Part shown: positions 54,961 through 64,000 of the stretch, piece by piece
Layout of the letters: every line of letters begins with the position of its first letter
How positions within the stretch are numbered: the stretch's first letter is position 1
NCBI GenBank assembly: GCA_019925095.2
Contig: CM034388.1
Coordinates: 4,672,501 to 4,736,500, forward strand
Length of the DNA: 64,000 nucleotides
Direction: 5' to 3'
Origin: Dendrolimus kikuchii
Lineage: Eukaryota > Arthropoda > Insecta > Lepidoptera > Lasiocampidae
Notes under the pieces: generated by a model
Told to the model about the DNA's origin: nothing
The model's input: only the letters and a program-made list of their open reading frames with translations
Databases searched by the model: none
Made by a program: the position numbers and the translations under genes

Positions 54961-56639
54961 TTCAAATTCACATTGTGCTCTTATAATGTGTAAGTCGGGC
55001 CCGCACAAGGCCACTGTTTTATATTTTTAGTCGCGTATTGGGCTGTACACGCTGATTCTATAGCCCGACACAGATGAGTCACGACTGATGCTTCACTATA
55101 GTGAAAGTAAACAGTTGCAATCGCATCGACTGGGGTCAGTTGGACTCATAGATGAAGCGTGGGACGGATTGAGTCGATATTAAATTTTTAATTCATATAC
55201 ATAGGTATAGAGTCGTCGCGACACGTCCCACTGCTGAACACGGAACACCCTATTTTTAAACACCCTTTGGTCGTTGTCTGTCACAGATGCGTTCATAGCG
55301 TTTACCGGCTATCAACACTGGATAGCGCTAGCAGCATCGGCGTGATGTTATACCGTTGTTCACTCTGGAAATGTCAAGTTATTGTGAACGGAGAATGTAT
55401 AAATATGTAGTTTTTAAGCTGGAATGCTTAAGAATGACAGCAAACGCGGCGTACGACGTATGGACGCCACACACAACGTATGGGGGCCACATCATGTGTC
55501 TGAGAGAATCGCTATAATACATTTTATAATAAGCATTAGAATTTTCCCCGTGGCTACGCACCTACACCCTACCCCTTATGTATTTAGCCAGCAATCTTTC
55601 ACACAGATAACACATTGCATTAAATTTTTATCAGGCGCACTTCAGCGACTGGGTTACAAAATGTTTTTTTTTTATATACATACATAACTTCACGCCTTCA
55701 CGTTTTTTTTTACTTATTATATTTTTTTTACTTATTATATAATTTTTTTTACTTAACTTTTTTTATACATAAACCTTCCTTAAAAAATTCACCTATCTGA
55801 TGGTGAAAACCACTTAAAAATCTGTTGCGTGGTTTAAGAAGAGTTAGTAGATATACAGACAGACACAGGAAGCGATTTTGTTTTATACTATGTAAAGAAG
55901 ATTCGTTGGTTGCATATAGTATCACGCCATAGGCAGCCTACGGCGTTTATAACGGTCCAGCGCCTTTCATTAACTTGACTTGTAATGTATTTATGTAACG
56001 GAATCTTTCTGCGTCTATGCTTTTAAATATGAAATAAGAACACTAGGAAAGAAAGTCGTCAAATAAAAAATGGTAGCTATGAAAATGTTCGTAGATCTAA
56101 TATTTCCAGTGATTTATGATTCCAGAAATTGATGTGTTTGTATATATTGGTGGGTGTAAGATATACATAGCATAAAGTTCTACTTTATTTTAATACTTGT
56201 CATATTCGTAATACGTATCTGCAAAAGCGACCGTGTTAAGCCCCTTGACGACGGCACGGGTCTTCTCTTCCGTTTTGATATAATATCGTTAAACACGAGT
56301 AGACTTCAATCAACAATTTTATGATTTAAAACATATTTTCAGATTACCGAATGAAAAATGTAAAGTCTTATTAAGTCAACTTTTGAGTATTGCCATTCCT
56401 GGAATTCTTCTAAGGAAGTAACAAAGGCACTTTCACATCATATAATAAGAGAGAAAGTTTAAGATGAGATCAGCATTAAGCACACAGGATGAATATGAAT
56501 TTGTGATGTAAGCGTGGGTTGGAGGATTGCGACATTGTTTGTGATGTTCCGTTTTTGGTAAAAGTATTGGTAAAAATCGGCCAAGTGCGCGTCAGCACAT
56601 GCTCAGTGAAGAATTTTTTATTAATGGAGTAGGTACAGA
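54961..56639. other. Intergenic DNA
   Basis: 55676-55700 holds 'tacatacataacttcacgcc', the last 20 bp and tail of family C with nothing more, followed by T-rich sequence. 55205-55255 is a scrap of the 30.05 kb LINE type. No exon is supported in about 1.7 kb. Confidence 0.4.
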
Positions 56640-56716
56640 AAAGAAACTGATGGCCTACCTCATGAAAAGTGGTAACCGTCACCTATGGAAATTTGCAACA
56701 TCAAAAGCACAAATGT
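56640..56716 (-). mobile_element. Family A fragment, old
   Basis: 'atggcctacctcatgaaaagtggtaaccgtcacctatggaaatttgcaacatcaaaagc'. It represents the block just inside the 3' end. Confidence 0.55.
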
Positions 56717-56832
56717 CTTTTCTTGCGACACCATCCTCAGGCCTGGGCAGAGGCTTTACACCGAGAGATGTGTAGTACTCTTGAACGGCCGAATGCGCAA
56801 CGCGCCCTCCGAGTGGAGGCCAACTCAACAAC

Positions 56833-57244
56833 CAGGGGCGTAGCTACCGCCGTATCAGCTGAATCAATGATACGGGGCGCCCAGGCTACAGGAGCCCCGA
56901 AAGCGTGTAAGCGAAAATTCCTAGTGTTATCCACAATCTTTTATAGATTAACATTTTTTACAATAACTGATAGGCTAACAGGAAAGGCTATCAGACTTGT
57001 CATTATTGTCTATAGAGGTAGAAAATCTAGAAAATCTGAAGTCGTTTTCAGCTATGTATGATTTGATAAATAAGCTTGCCGAAAAAAAGCGAGAAAAATG
57101 TATCTTTGGTTTAAATTGTTTGTCTAAATTATTTCAATTCAATTCGAGCATTCTTTGTTTCTTTTGTAAAAAAATCTTTACCCTTCCTTTGGGCCCCCCA
57201 ACACATTTTGATACATGGCCCGTCTAAGGCAAGCTACGCCACTG
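56833..57244 (+). mobile_element. hAT-type deletion derivative, second copy
   Basis: CAGGGGCGTAGCTACC at the left and GGCAAGCTACGCCACTG at the right are the two ends of the 43.5 kb element in reverse. The plus frame encodes QERLSDLSLLSIEVENLE and FSAMYDLINKLAEKKREK, the hAT transposase C-terminal tail. Flanks TCAACAAC and TCGAATAC agree at 5 of 8 positions, so the duplication has decayed. It shows the element without the A insertion. Confidence 0.88.
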
Positions 57245-57721
57245 TCGAATACCCACTAAACCTGAACCTGCGCAGGGGTGCTAGGGAGCTCACACGCTTT
57301 TACGGGACGCGTCAAGAACTAGACCAATAGGTACTGCATCTGTGAGGCCCCAACGCTTGTCGACGAACCCAGGGTGTCCTGCGAAGGAGGAAGAGGAAGG
57401 ACACCCTCTTCAGCAACTTAAGGAGTCCGCGATCGTCCTAGCTCAAGTGCTAATAAAATATTACAAATATGCATTAATTACAATATGTCACTTTGTAAAT
57501 ATAGTTACATATGCACTTTCGTTACAATTGCCCGCATTACATAAAAGCAATATGTTTTACTTATGCAATGAAGTTATGCAGATTTTAATAACTTGTAATG
57601 CGATTAGACAACCTGATGTGCAGAGTTTACTAATTACGTAAAAGATATACAAAATTCTTGAAATTCAGTTTGTGAACGTTGTTAATCGTGTTTTAAAGCG
57701 CTATGTATAGCGCCATTATAA
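57245..57721. other. Intergenic DNA
   Basis: 57245-57440 is GC-richer ('caacgcttgtcgacgaacccagggtgtcctgcgaaggaggaagaggaagg') and looks like decayed repeat. The rest is AT-rich. No gene is seen. Confidence 0.35.
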
Positions 57722-58307
57722 TATAGAATATAATATACTTTATTGTACAAAAATGCAACATAAAATCAAGAACGTAAATACAAGTACAATCGGCGGTCTT
57801 ATCGCCCATGTTGATTTCTTCCAGACAACCTTTGGATGGTGTATAGAAGGACAACAAAAGTCAGTAGTTGCTAAACCAGCACTTGTACAATAATTTAGTT
57901 TATTCATAATAAATATTCATAAGTCATAATAAAATATGATAATATATATATACATAAATAAATACACATATTATATTATATACATACAAAAGTAAACAAT
58001 AACACTATAGCTTGAGGTAGTGATCTTTAACTAATCTCTTAAAAGAAGGTAATGATCGTGTCTGCTTGATGTTTAGTGGTAGTGCATTCCAGAGTTGAGT
58101 GGCCTGGACGATAAAAGACTTGTTGTAAAAACTGGTTCTGTTGACAGGCGTTTTCAGTTTCAAATTCTCTGACAATCTAAAGAATCTCGAATCACTGTAA
58201 TTAAGGAACTGAAAGCGTTCCTTGAGATAATCAAGGGACTTGGAATATATACTATATCTAGATAATATATCATATATTATCAGGACGAGAGAAGAGAGCC
58301 CTATCCC
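57722..58307 (-). mobile_element. Family E CR1/Jockey-like LINE, open C-terminal ORF and 3' UTR
   Basis: On the minus strand an uninterrupted frame runs from about 58305 to the stop at 58007-58005, about 100 codons. It includes SRYSIYSKSLDYLKERFQFL, DSRFFRLSENLKLKTPVNRT, FYNKSFIVQATQLWNALPLN and RSLPSFKRLVKDHYLKL. This is the thumb/C-terminal region of a CR1/Jockey-group reverse transcriptase. The UTR follows with 'ggttgtctggaagaaatcaacatgggcgataagaccgcc' and TTGTACAATAAAGTATATT. The 5' edge at 58307 abuts a family I fragment. It is the best preserved E copy in the window. Confidence 0.88.
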
Positions 58308-58640
58308 ACATAATAAAACTACGTTTTAACATTTTCACGTTCGGTTTGTTATTCCGACGTTCCGGCCACTTTTCAGAAGCCCTGATCACGGAAGACAAAG
58401 GTCTTAAGTGTCAATGAGTATTGCTAAAGCTTTATTTAGCTTACCGCCAACGTCTGCATTTTAATTATTTCGTTTTAATTTTGATTATGGTTATTATTTA
58501 CTCTATTGCCGCTTCGCAACATGTTGTGATTTGAAGAGAAGAATTGGCGCAAGGAACTCTTCAGCAAACATGCCTAACTAGAGCTAGGCATATTTGCTGA
58601 AGAGTTTCTTATATAGAATTATTAGAATAATTTTATATAA
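58308..58640 (-). mobile_element. Family I fragment, rearranged
   Basis: Starts at the arm TAATAAAACTACGTTTTAAC and runs through 'ccgacgttccggccacttttcag', 'ctgatcacggaagacaaag' and the gaagcgg block in inverse order to 20797-21343. At 58561-58606, 'cttcagcaaacatgccta' and 'taggcatatttgctgaag' are inverse copies, so part of the interior is repeated in mirror image. Confidence 0.7.
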
Positions 58641-59124
58641 TATTAATATGGGTGGGAGGTAAAAAGAAAAAAAATTGTCAAACACTTGACAATTTTTAAC
58701 GTAAAAATTACCGATACGTATAACATCGTATCATAATCATAAAATTTACCAAGTAACGGTAAAAAAATATATCGATATCGCAGTATCTTTTTACGAAAAT
58801 ACCGGTAATTACCTATATTTTTAAAGGTACCTAATTGATAACGTTTTCAAGCCCTGACTGGGCGAACGAGATCCGACAAGATTTTTTACGCACGTCGAGG
58901 TCTGGCAAAACACCCAACATTTCTTGTCGGCGCCGACAAAAAAGCGGTGTCGAGTAGGAGTGAACAGCATAAACAGCACAGCTCCGATAACCTCTCGCTG
59001 TTACAAGTTTTTTATAAAATGTTCTGCCAATCTAATTTTTTGGCAGACCCGACACCCGACAAGTGTGAACGGGCGGTAAAATTGTAAGTCAATTTAAACA
59101 AACAAAGAATAGTAATAAAACTGC
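58641..59124. other. Intergenic DNA, nothing firm
   Basis: 58660-58860 is AT-rich with 'ttaccgatacgtataacatcgtatc'-type runs. 58850-59080 has 'gccctgactgggcgaacgagatccgac' and similar text, possibly a repeat. No second copy in the window. Confidence 0.35.
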
Positions 59125-59312
59125 AAAATGACCAGTATACCCGGCACGTTTATCCCAGGCAGATTGATGGGTTTGACATACCGATTATCTCGTAGTACAG
59201 GTTTCATTGTAATGGTTTCCTTCACCTTTTTAGTCAGGTTTTGAACTCGCGTCATTTGAGTCGTGAGCTTAGGATGCGAGTGTTTTAACCACTAAGCTAC
59301 CAGGGCTTTTTC
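59125..59312 (-). mobile_element. Family G-like tRNA-derived SINE
   Basis: The minus strand begins CCCTGGTAGCTTAGTGGTTAA (A-box match TAGCTTAGTGG). About 45 nt later it has GAGTTCAAAACC (degenerate B box, plus 59238-59249). It continues with 'ggtgaaggaaaccattacaatgaaacctgtac'. The tRNA-like half cannot fold to a full cloverleaf, so it is not a tRNA gene. Confidence 0.7.
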
Positions 59313-60235
59313 ACATACATGTAACGCAGCTTTATTACATTAACATAGCATTTATTCATTGCAAAGTTGTCACAATGACGATAAATTTTCAAATGAAGCA
59401 AATATGTACGGACAGATTATTATGACCATGCAGGCGTCAAATAAACTTAGTACATAATAATCTCATATAACATCACTTTTCAAGTTCACAATTGTATTAG
59501 TGCCATCTCGTGGTGAGTAAAAATACTAAAGATATTTTAAGTACTCGTATTTTAATATATATGATCAGACAGTGTCCTCTACTGACGAAATAAATAAATA
59601 AATTTCACTCGTCTAGAAATTAGACTTAAACGCTTAAATTATTTTAGTTTTGCCTAAACTTTATGTTAAACTGAGTACTGAGTTCGCTTATGACAATAAT
59701 ATTTAAAATAGAATACTTCTTGAGAATAAGAACTTAAATCAGGCGATATCAATATCATATTAGGATCAAGGTAAAAAGGTAATATTTAGCACAGACACAT
59801 CATGTAGTAATTTCATTAACAACAATTTCTTTCAGATAATCTCCTAAGATTTCATTCTTCATGAATTGGAAATATTTGAGAAACATGGACTCACAATAAC
59901 GTACCTACAATATAAATGATGAAATCTGTAACTTCTAAAAAATAATTTCTGAACGAAATTGACATTAAGTTATATTTAGAATATTGGCAGCACTGGGAAT
60001 ATTGCGGTACTGCATTATAAAACTCAGTAACTCAAGCGCAGCGTACCGTACCAGCTCTTTGAGATAACTCAAACTTGAGTTGTAACACAGCAAAATGATA
60101 TCTAGACACGGCCCTACAATCGCTGTACTTCATCTTGCTGGAGTATTTTTTTGATAATTAGTAAATCGATGTAGGTAATTACTAAATAATAAATACAAAA
60201 TATTCCACAATTAAACCTTTAAATTTATTTTCTCG
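59313..60235. other. Intergenic DNA, nothing recognised
   Basis: AT-rich. On the minus strand, AATAAA at about 60223-60228 directly follows the stop of the ORF at 60236 and could be a polyadenylation signal for it. Confidence 0.4.
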
Positions 60236-61140
60236 CTACTTTACGAGCAAAATTCTATCAAACGGAGGATCTGCCAGTTTTAGTTCCTGCATTTTCCGTT
60301 GGATATCTTTCATGGCACGGACTTTTAAGTGTGATAACAGCATTGGAATTAGCGATGTGCGATTGTTACTTTTAAAAAAATAGAATGATTCGACAATCTG
60401 CAAGCGCGTATTAGATTTTCAATTCATTCGTCGTCGCAAAATAACAATCTAATGTCAATCGGACGATTATTCGATTGTTTTAGTAGCTCCCAGTCTCAGT
60501 TATGTAATACATATATATAATCTGTGTTGTCAGTCAATTGTGAGCCAAGGTCATGTAGACAAATAGACCTCCACACAGAATAGGTTTTTTCAATACGTCT
60601 ACGCGTTTTACTATTTTATGCAATAATAGGTGTTTAATCCCGACGACCAATTGATATTGATGATTGATTGTTAATATAACCGTAATCAGAAGTCTATATT
60701 TTATTTCAAAGAAAAGGTATTAAATGTAAAAATATTATTGCTTTTAGCGTCATTTAATTCGAAGTAGTAAGACATATTCTATCGATCCTCCTGCGCGACC
60801 TTCGACTGCGGTGCGGATCAGTAATCGTAATCAATATAATCATTAGTAATCATAAACCATTGAGCGCAGACCAATTGACAATCATTGTGAGCCGGGAACA
60901 CAAACTAGTAACACATCAATAACAATTGATGAATACTCGAAAAATACCAAATGATTCTCGATTGCAATCGAATAATTCAATTGATTTTATTAACAATCGA
61001 CCATCGCTTACTGGAATGCAGTCAGCGTTAAAGTGCAGGCTGAACATTTGGAGCAGAGGTAACTCATTTAATCCTTTATGTATGTTAAGCTGTGAATTAC
61101 CCGCCAACACATTTGAAATTAGTCTATTATTATTGCACGA
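60236..61140 (-). pseudogene. ORF of unknown identity, split by an hAT-like element
   Basis: The minus strand codes ...NSQLNIHKGLNELPLLQMF and SLHFNADCIP down to about 61018. An inserted element follows, and the frame continues MLLSHLKVRAMKDIQRK, MQELKLADPPFDRILLVK and stop (60238-60236). Removing the element and one copy of its 8-bp duplication restores a single frame of about 80 codons, with no ATG near the start. An acceptor-like CACAG precedes LNIHKG. AATAAA lies about 10 nt after the stop. It could be the last exon of a host gene or a decayed transposon ORF; the LADPPFD.ILL stretch faintly recalls BEL/Pao proteases. I do not recognise the protein. Confidence 0.35.
60350..61009. mobile_element. 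hAT-like non-autonomous element, 660 bp
   Basis: Left end TAGCGATGTGCGATTGTTA; right end, inverted, AAGCGATGGTCGATTGTTA. The similarity continues inward ('tgaa/gattattcga..aatc'). Flanks ATTGGAAT (60342-60349) and ACTGGAAT (61010-61017) agree at 7 of 8 positions. It encodes no recognisable transposase. The interior has repeated 'aatcg/cgatt' motifs. Confidence 0.75.
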
Positions 61141-61642
61141 TTCTTATATCTTACTGACCGTTTATTTGTCTTACTATTGGTTAATATTTTGACATGAGCT
61201 CCATACATCTTATGACAAAATTCAAATGGTAGGCAAGTGAATTAATAGTAAGATATAAGAACCAGCCATAAAACAAGTGTGCACAGCATAGATGATACAC
61301 TATTGATGCGCAGTGTGATAACTTAGCTCAATAGCGCGCTGTAGCGTAGCGCAGTTACCATCCCTAGACCGATTGCTCAACGTTGCGCTGACTGTTGAAG
61401 TGTTGACCTGATAGAGACAGACGATAGCAAATTACGAAAATTGTAGTTCATATCATATGAATTTACAAAAGTAGACAAAAAATATTACTACAATTTAATT
61501 CATTTTTCTCGTGTAATATAAATAATAAACAATCACAAATAACGCTCAAAGTTGTGTATAGTGTACAAAAAACAGTGATATAGTGTCTAAAATAGTGTGT
61601 AAATACGCATGTTTTCGTGTAAAGTGCAAAGATAATTTAAAG
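61141..61642 (+). promoter_or_regulatory. MAPk-Ak2: Upstream region and 5' UTR of MAPk-Ak2
   Basis: 61300-61420 is locally GC-rich ('atagcgcgctgtagcgtagcgcagttacc', 'caacgttgcgctgactg'), as expected near a promoter. No TATA box at proper distance from a TCAGT initiator was found, so the start site is not placed. The last 80 bp are A-rich leader. A short upstream ORF (61609-61635) ends 7 nt before the main ATG. Confidence 0.55.
61609..61635 (+). other. Upstream ORF in the MAPk-Ak2 leader
   Basis: ATG at 61609-61611 opens an 8-codon frame (MFSCKVQR) and stops with TAA at 61633-61635. Its context (CGCATGT) is weak, so most ribosomes would scan past. It is in a different frame from the main CDS. 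Confidence 0.6.
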
Positions 61643-61735
61643 ATGAGTAACTTCGCTAAATTTGTTAAAACCACGCCAATAACTGATGACTACGACATCT
61701 CGAATACGGTTCTTGGCCTTGGTATCAACGGAAAG
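61643..61735 (+). CDS. MAPk-Ak2: MAP kinase-activated protein kinase 2 (MK2), first coding exon
   Basis: ATG at 61643 (AAAGATGA, A at -3) opens 31 codons ending GGAAAG|GTGGGT, a phase-0 donor. Residues 10-31 (TTPITDDYDISNTVLGLGIN, then GK) match the N-terminus of Drosophila MAPk-Ak2 and vertebrate MK2/MK3. The glycine-rich loop is G25-L-G27-I-N-G30, followed by Lys31. MK2 is a cytoplasmic/nuclear Ser/Thr kinase activated by p38 MAPK that phosphorylates small heat-shock proteins and RNA-binding proteins. The ATP-anchoring Lys, catalytic loop, p38-docking tail and nuclear signals are in later exons, none of which lies within the remaining 2.26 kb. The frame is open upstream to 61583 but only through GTG, so 61643 is the start. 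Confidence 0.93.
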
Positions 61736-62369
61736 GTGGGTTTTTTTCATTATTTAACTTTTAAATTGGGAAAAAATCGTCCTTCATGTTTACATACTAT
61801 GACGTAAAAGTGTAAAATTAGCTTGTCTCATAGAGGTATTTTATCTCAAAACACGGTTCAGTGGCGCGACAAATGTTTTTAAATGCGCCGTTAGCTCCTA
61901 CTACAGGTATATACCCAATATGGGATTTTCCTGTTCAAGTACAATAATATAAACTTTGTTTACAACTAATTAATGTAAAGTTTATTCAAATAGCTACTTA
62001 CGATTGTTTGGTTATTTCCTGTATTGTATAAAAATAAGGTCTTTTTATTTAATTGGGACAAGAAACAGCATTGTTAGTGTTATACATATAATTCTAATAG
62101 AGCCCACAATGTTGTATAATAATTAATTTGTTGTATGATAAAGATCACATTAAATTCTATACTTTCTTCTTTTCTTAAGTTTGGTATAGGCTTAGCTTTC
62201 CATACTACTCTATTCTGGCATATATCCTCAATTATAATACTTCATGTCATCTTGTGCTCAACTATCTATTTCTTTTCATCTACCCTTCCTGTTATTCCCA
62301 ATCATCTACTTAAATTTCTTTTTTATGTGATTTTTAAAATAACATAAATTAATATAAGAAAAACTTATT
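61736..62369 (+). other. Start of MAPk-Ak2 intron 1
   Basis: AT-rich. I find no segment encoding the expected next residues (V-V/L-Q-C...), so intron 1 exceeds 2.26 kb. 62150-62340 is T/C-rich on the plus strand. Confidence 0.6.
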
Positions 62370-62650
62370 AATAAAATAAATAAAAATAGGCTTTATTTCC
62401 ATTGAAATTTGTTTTATCATATTTTTTCTAAACTTAATGATAGCTCTCATGTTGCTTCCTTGGCATAGGCATTCTCCAGAATATGCAATTTAGTGTTACT
62501 CTCGTCAACCATCTTCCCATCTCCTCTCTGATCTCTCCCTTCTTCTTTCTCTGTTCCCTACTGGTACCAATCATTGAGATGTTCAGTCCATTTCTCCTTA
62601 TTTGACTTCACTGTGACCTGTCCAAGTCCACTTCATAGCTTTAGCCTGTC
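62370..62650 (-). mobile_element. LINE C-terminal relic
   Basis: The minus strand reads, across frameshifts, MKWTWTGH, NKEKWTEHLNDWYQ, GRDQRGDGKMVDES and LENAYAKEAT. It parallels the KWRWAGH...RW...GR...RW.DD....W...AQDRE.W..LEEAF tail of insect LINE proteins. It ends with AATAAAGCC-type sequence near 62385. Heavily decayed. Confidence 0.55.
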
Positions 62651-62654
62651 AAAT

Positions 62655-62835
62655 AGGGTTGATACATGTTTAAATAAAAATATATAGTATTTTGTTATTA
62701 AGCTGTAAAAATATAGTATTGTGAAATTTTGGGGAAAATATAGTACACATTTAGGTTTTATTTTATATTTTATTTATTTCATTGTTGAATTTTCCATGTG
62801 TGTACTACTTTTGCCTTGGTTAGCAAAGATCTATT
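62655..62835 (-). repeat. Family N TA-rich repeat, copy 2
   Basis: Inverse of 46005-46265: 'aagctgtaaaaatatagta', 'ttttggggaaaatatagtacacat', 'gaattttccatgtgtgtac', 'gcaaagatct'. Confidence 0.6.
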
Positions 62836-62934
62836 TTTGCAAAATAATCATAAGTTTAGGAACAAAATGTATGACAATTTTATTCAACAAGTAATATTTG
62901 TTCTTTCTTTAGACATTGAAACTAAAAAACATTA

Positions 62935-63575
62935 TGTAGCAGATCATTGCCAACGGGGAGCGTGCCCAGAAGGCTGGCTGCATTGCCACGCTGTATGGCA
63001 ATACTTATTTGTGCAAAATATGAGCCAGCCTTCTAATCACGGGTAGTGTCAAAGAGTTTCTTACATATGTCTTTAAAGAAACTCTTTGCCGACGGACCCC
63101 ACGGGCCTAATGTTTCAACCCCAAACGGCACAAATATGTAACCCCTTCCTAAGGCTCCATATTTGCGCCGTTTGACATCCTCAGCTGAAGCGGCAGCGTT
63201 GCCAGCCCCTGACTCGGTCATTGGAAGATATGACGGGGCCAGTGTGTCAACACAGGTCGCATCCCACACTAGCGGCCGCCCCATCTTCCAAGGGACGAGT
63301 GACATTCCGTCCGGTCTCTTGCCATCGTCACGCACCAGGCCATTTGGTTCCAGAATGGCCGGGACGCCGACGCTGACAAGAGCTCGGTGAATGATGTCGT
63401 TGAGGCTGGAATGACGAGATCTTCTTCCTGCGCTTTTTAAACATGACAACCCGTGGTGTTCAAATCGGTCTACCATAACTCCACATTGACAGTGATGTGG
63501 TACGCAACATGGTGCCCCCAGGCGTAAACTCGCGGCTAATCGGAATGTAGTGGTGTCCAGAAGTGTATTATTATA
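62935..63575 (-). mobile_element. Family P retroelement ORF, C-terminal region
   Basis: The minus strand codes TTTFRLAASLRLGAPCCVPH, then HCQCG, HHGLSC, RHSSLNDIIHRALVSVGVP, LEPNGLVRDDGKRPDG, PLVWDATCVDTLA, RRKYGALGRGYIFVPFGVET and GPWGPSAKSFFKDICKKL. It then hits a stop (TAG, 63035-63033) where the family has Pro-Arg, and continues AGSYFAQISIAIQRGNAASL. C..H.C.C..HH..SC looks like a zinc-binding cluster. RPDG...WDATCVD resembles a PD-(D/E)XK nuclease core (inference). From memory this sequence follows reverse-transcriptase domains in retroelements of insects, molluscs and cnidarians. One stop in about 210 codons suggests moderate age. Lies in MK2 intron 1, antisense. Confidence 0.75.
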
Positions 63576-63684
63576 AAATGATGGGTGTGCTTGTAACCAC
63601 TATCCAGACTCCAATTAGGATGGCTAACACAATTGAATTAACAAAAAAGAATATAGTACATTTCATACTATATTTCTCTTATGT

Positions 63685-63870
63685 CAAATTCAAATGGTTT
63701 TATTCAAAATAAGTTCCACTGGAGAACACTTTTTGAAGGTCATACATGTAAGTTAAAATTTATTTTTTTACTTCCTATTCTATGTACACCGCTTCGCAAC
63801 GTGTTGATGCCGTAAAGGAGAAGAAGCGGCAAGAAACTCCCCAGCAACACGTCTAGCTAAATATCGTTTT
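63685..63870 (+). repeat. Retroelement 3'-end-like segment
   Basis: 'aaattcaaatggttttattcaaaataagttccactgg', 'caccgcttcgcaacgtgttgatgccgtaaaggagaagaagcggcaagaaactc'. It shares the gaagcgg..aagaaactc theme with family I interiors (32155-32205, 58500-58560) and 'agttccactagagaac' with 653-668. Type uncertain. Confidence 0.45.
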
Positions 63871-64000
63871 TCTTTATATTTCACATTCTATTTATATCTC
63901 AAATTCTTTTTTTTAATAAGTTTTGTACAGAAGTATGTTACAGAATTACTTTTTGAAGAAATAATGGAGTTGTAGCAAACAATGCATACTCAATAAGACT

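Noticed and set aside
61583..61642. Longer N-terminus of MK2 starting at 61583
   Set aside because: The in-frame codon there is GTG and the intervening residues do not resemble any MK2. The ATG at 61643 is the first usable start.
1..64000. CRISPR arrays, operons, riboswitches, bacterial promoters
   Set aside because: The window is eukaryotic (spliced exons, SINEs, LINEs, hAT elements), and no spaced identical repeats of CRISPR type are present.

Overview
The window is a repeat-dense stretch of an insect nuclear genome, most likely a butterfly or moth. It has AT-rich single-copy-like DNA, no operons, and many A-tailed or microsatellite-tailed retroposon copies. It also has tRNA-derived SINEs with pol III boxes, hAT-type DNA elements with 8-bp target duplications, an arthropod TATA plus TCAGT core promoter, and the first exon of an insect-like MAPKAP kinase 2 gene. 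Only two host gene starts are well supported. One is the first coding exon of a small secreted protein on the minus strand at 18205-18316, probably of the single-domain von Willebrand C (Vago-like) family. The other is the first coding exon of MAPk-Ak2/MK2 on the plus strand at 61643-61735. Downstream exons of both lie outside the window or were not found. A third, uncertain coding segment on the minus strand (60236-61140) is split by an hAT-like element.

The rest is mobile DNA and its remains. I use arbitrary family letters. A = retroposon of about 320 bp with an A tail, over 25 copies or fragments, which looks like the main builder of this locus. B = GC-rich A-tailed retroposon. C = LINE ending in (ATGT)n. 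D = RTE-like LINE ending in (ATG)n. E = CR1/Jockey-like LINE 3' ends. F and G = tRNA-derived SINEs. H = the widespread 'acttcgtccgc' degenerate repeat. I = element with about 50-bp terminal inverted repeats. J, K, L, M and N = unnamed repeats seen two or three times each. P = retroelement ORF fragment with an RPDG...WD.T.VD motif.

Layout. 1-14 kb: A, E, G, C, J, B and F copies, including B nested in A. 14.5-15.0 kb: a purine-only tandem repeat. 16-18.5 kb: A, G, H and P copies, then the secreted-protein exon and its promoter. 19-33 kb: D, A, H, I, C, E, M and K copies, with a possible LTR or promoter near 23.8 kb. 34-44 kb: A, C, L, J and E copies and an hAT element carrying an A insertion. 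45-59 kb: E, N, C, H, F, D, A, hAT and I copies. 60-64 kb: the split ORF, the MK2 first exon, and an MK2 intron filled with LINE, N and P relics.

There is no sign of a gene cluster acting together. The two host genes are unrelated neighbours or simply lie far apart. The main value of the window is its record of transposition: several insertions have exact target duplications, nested order can be read directly, and family A shows a recurrent short form and repeated inverted pairs.
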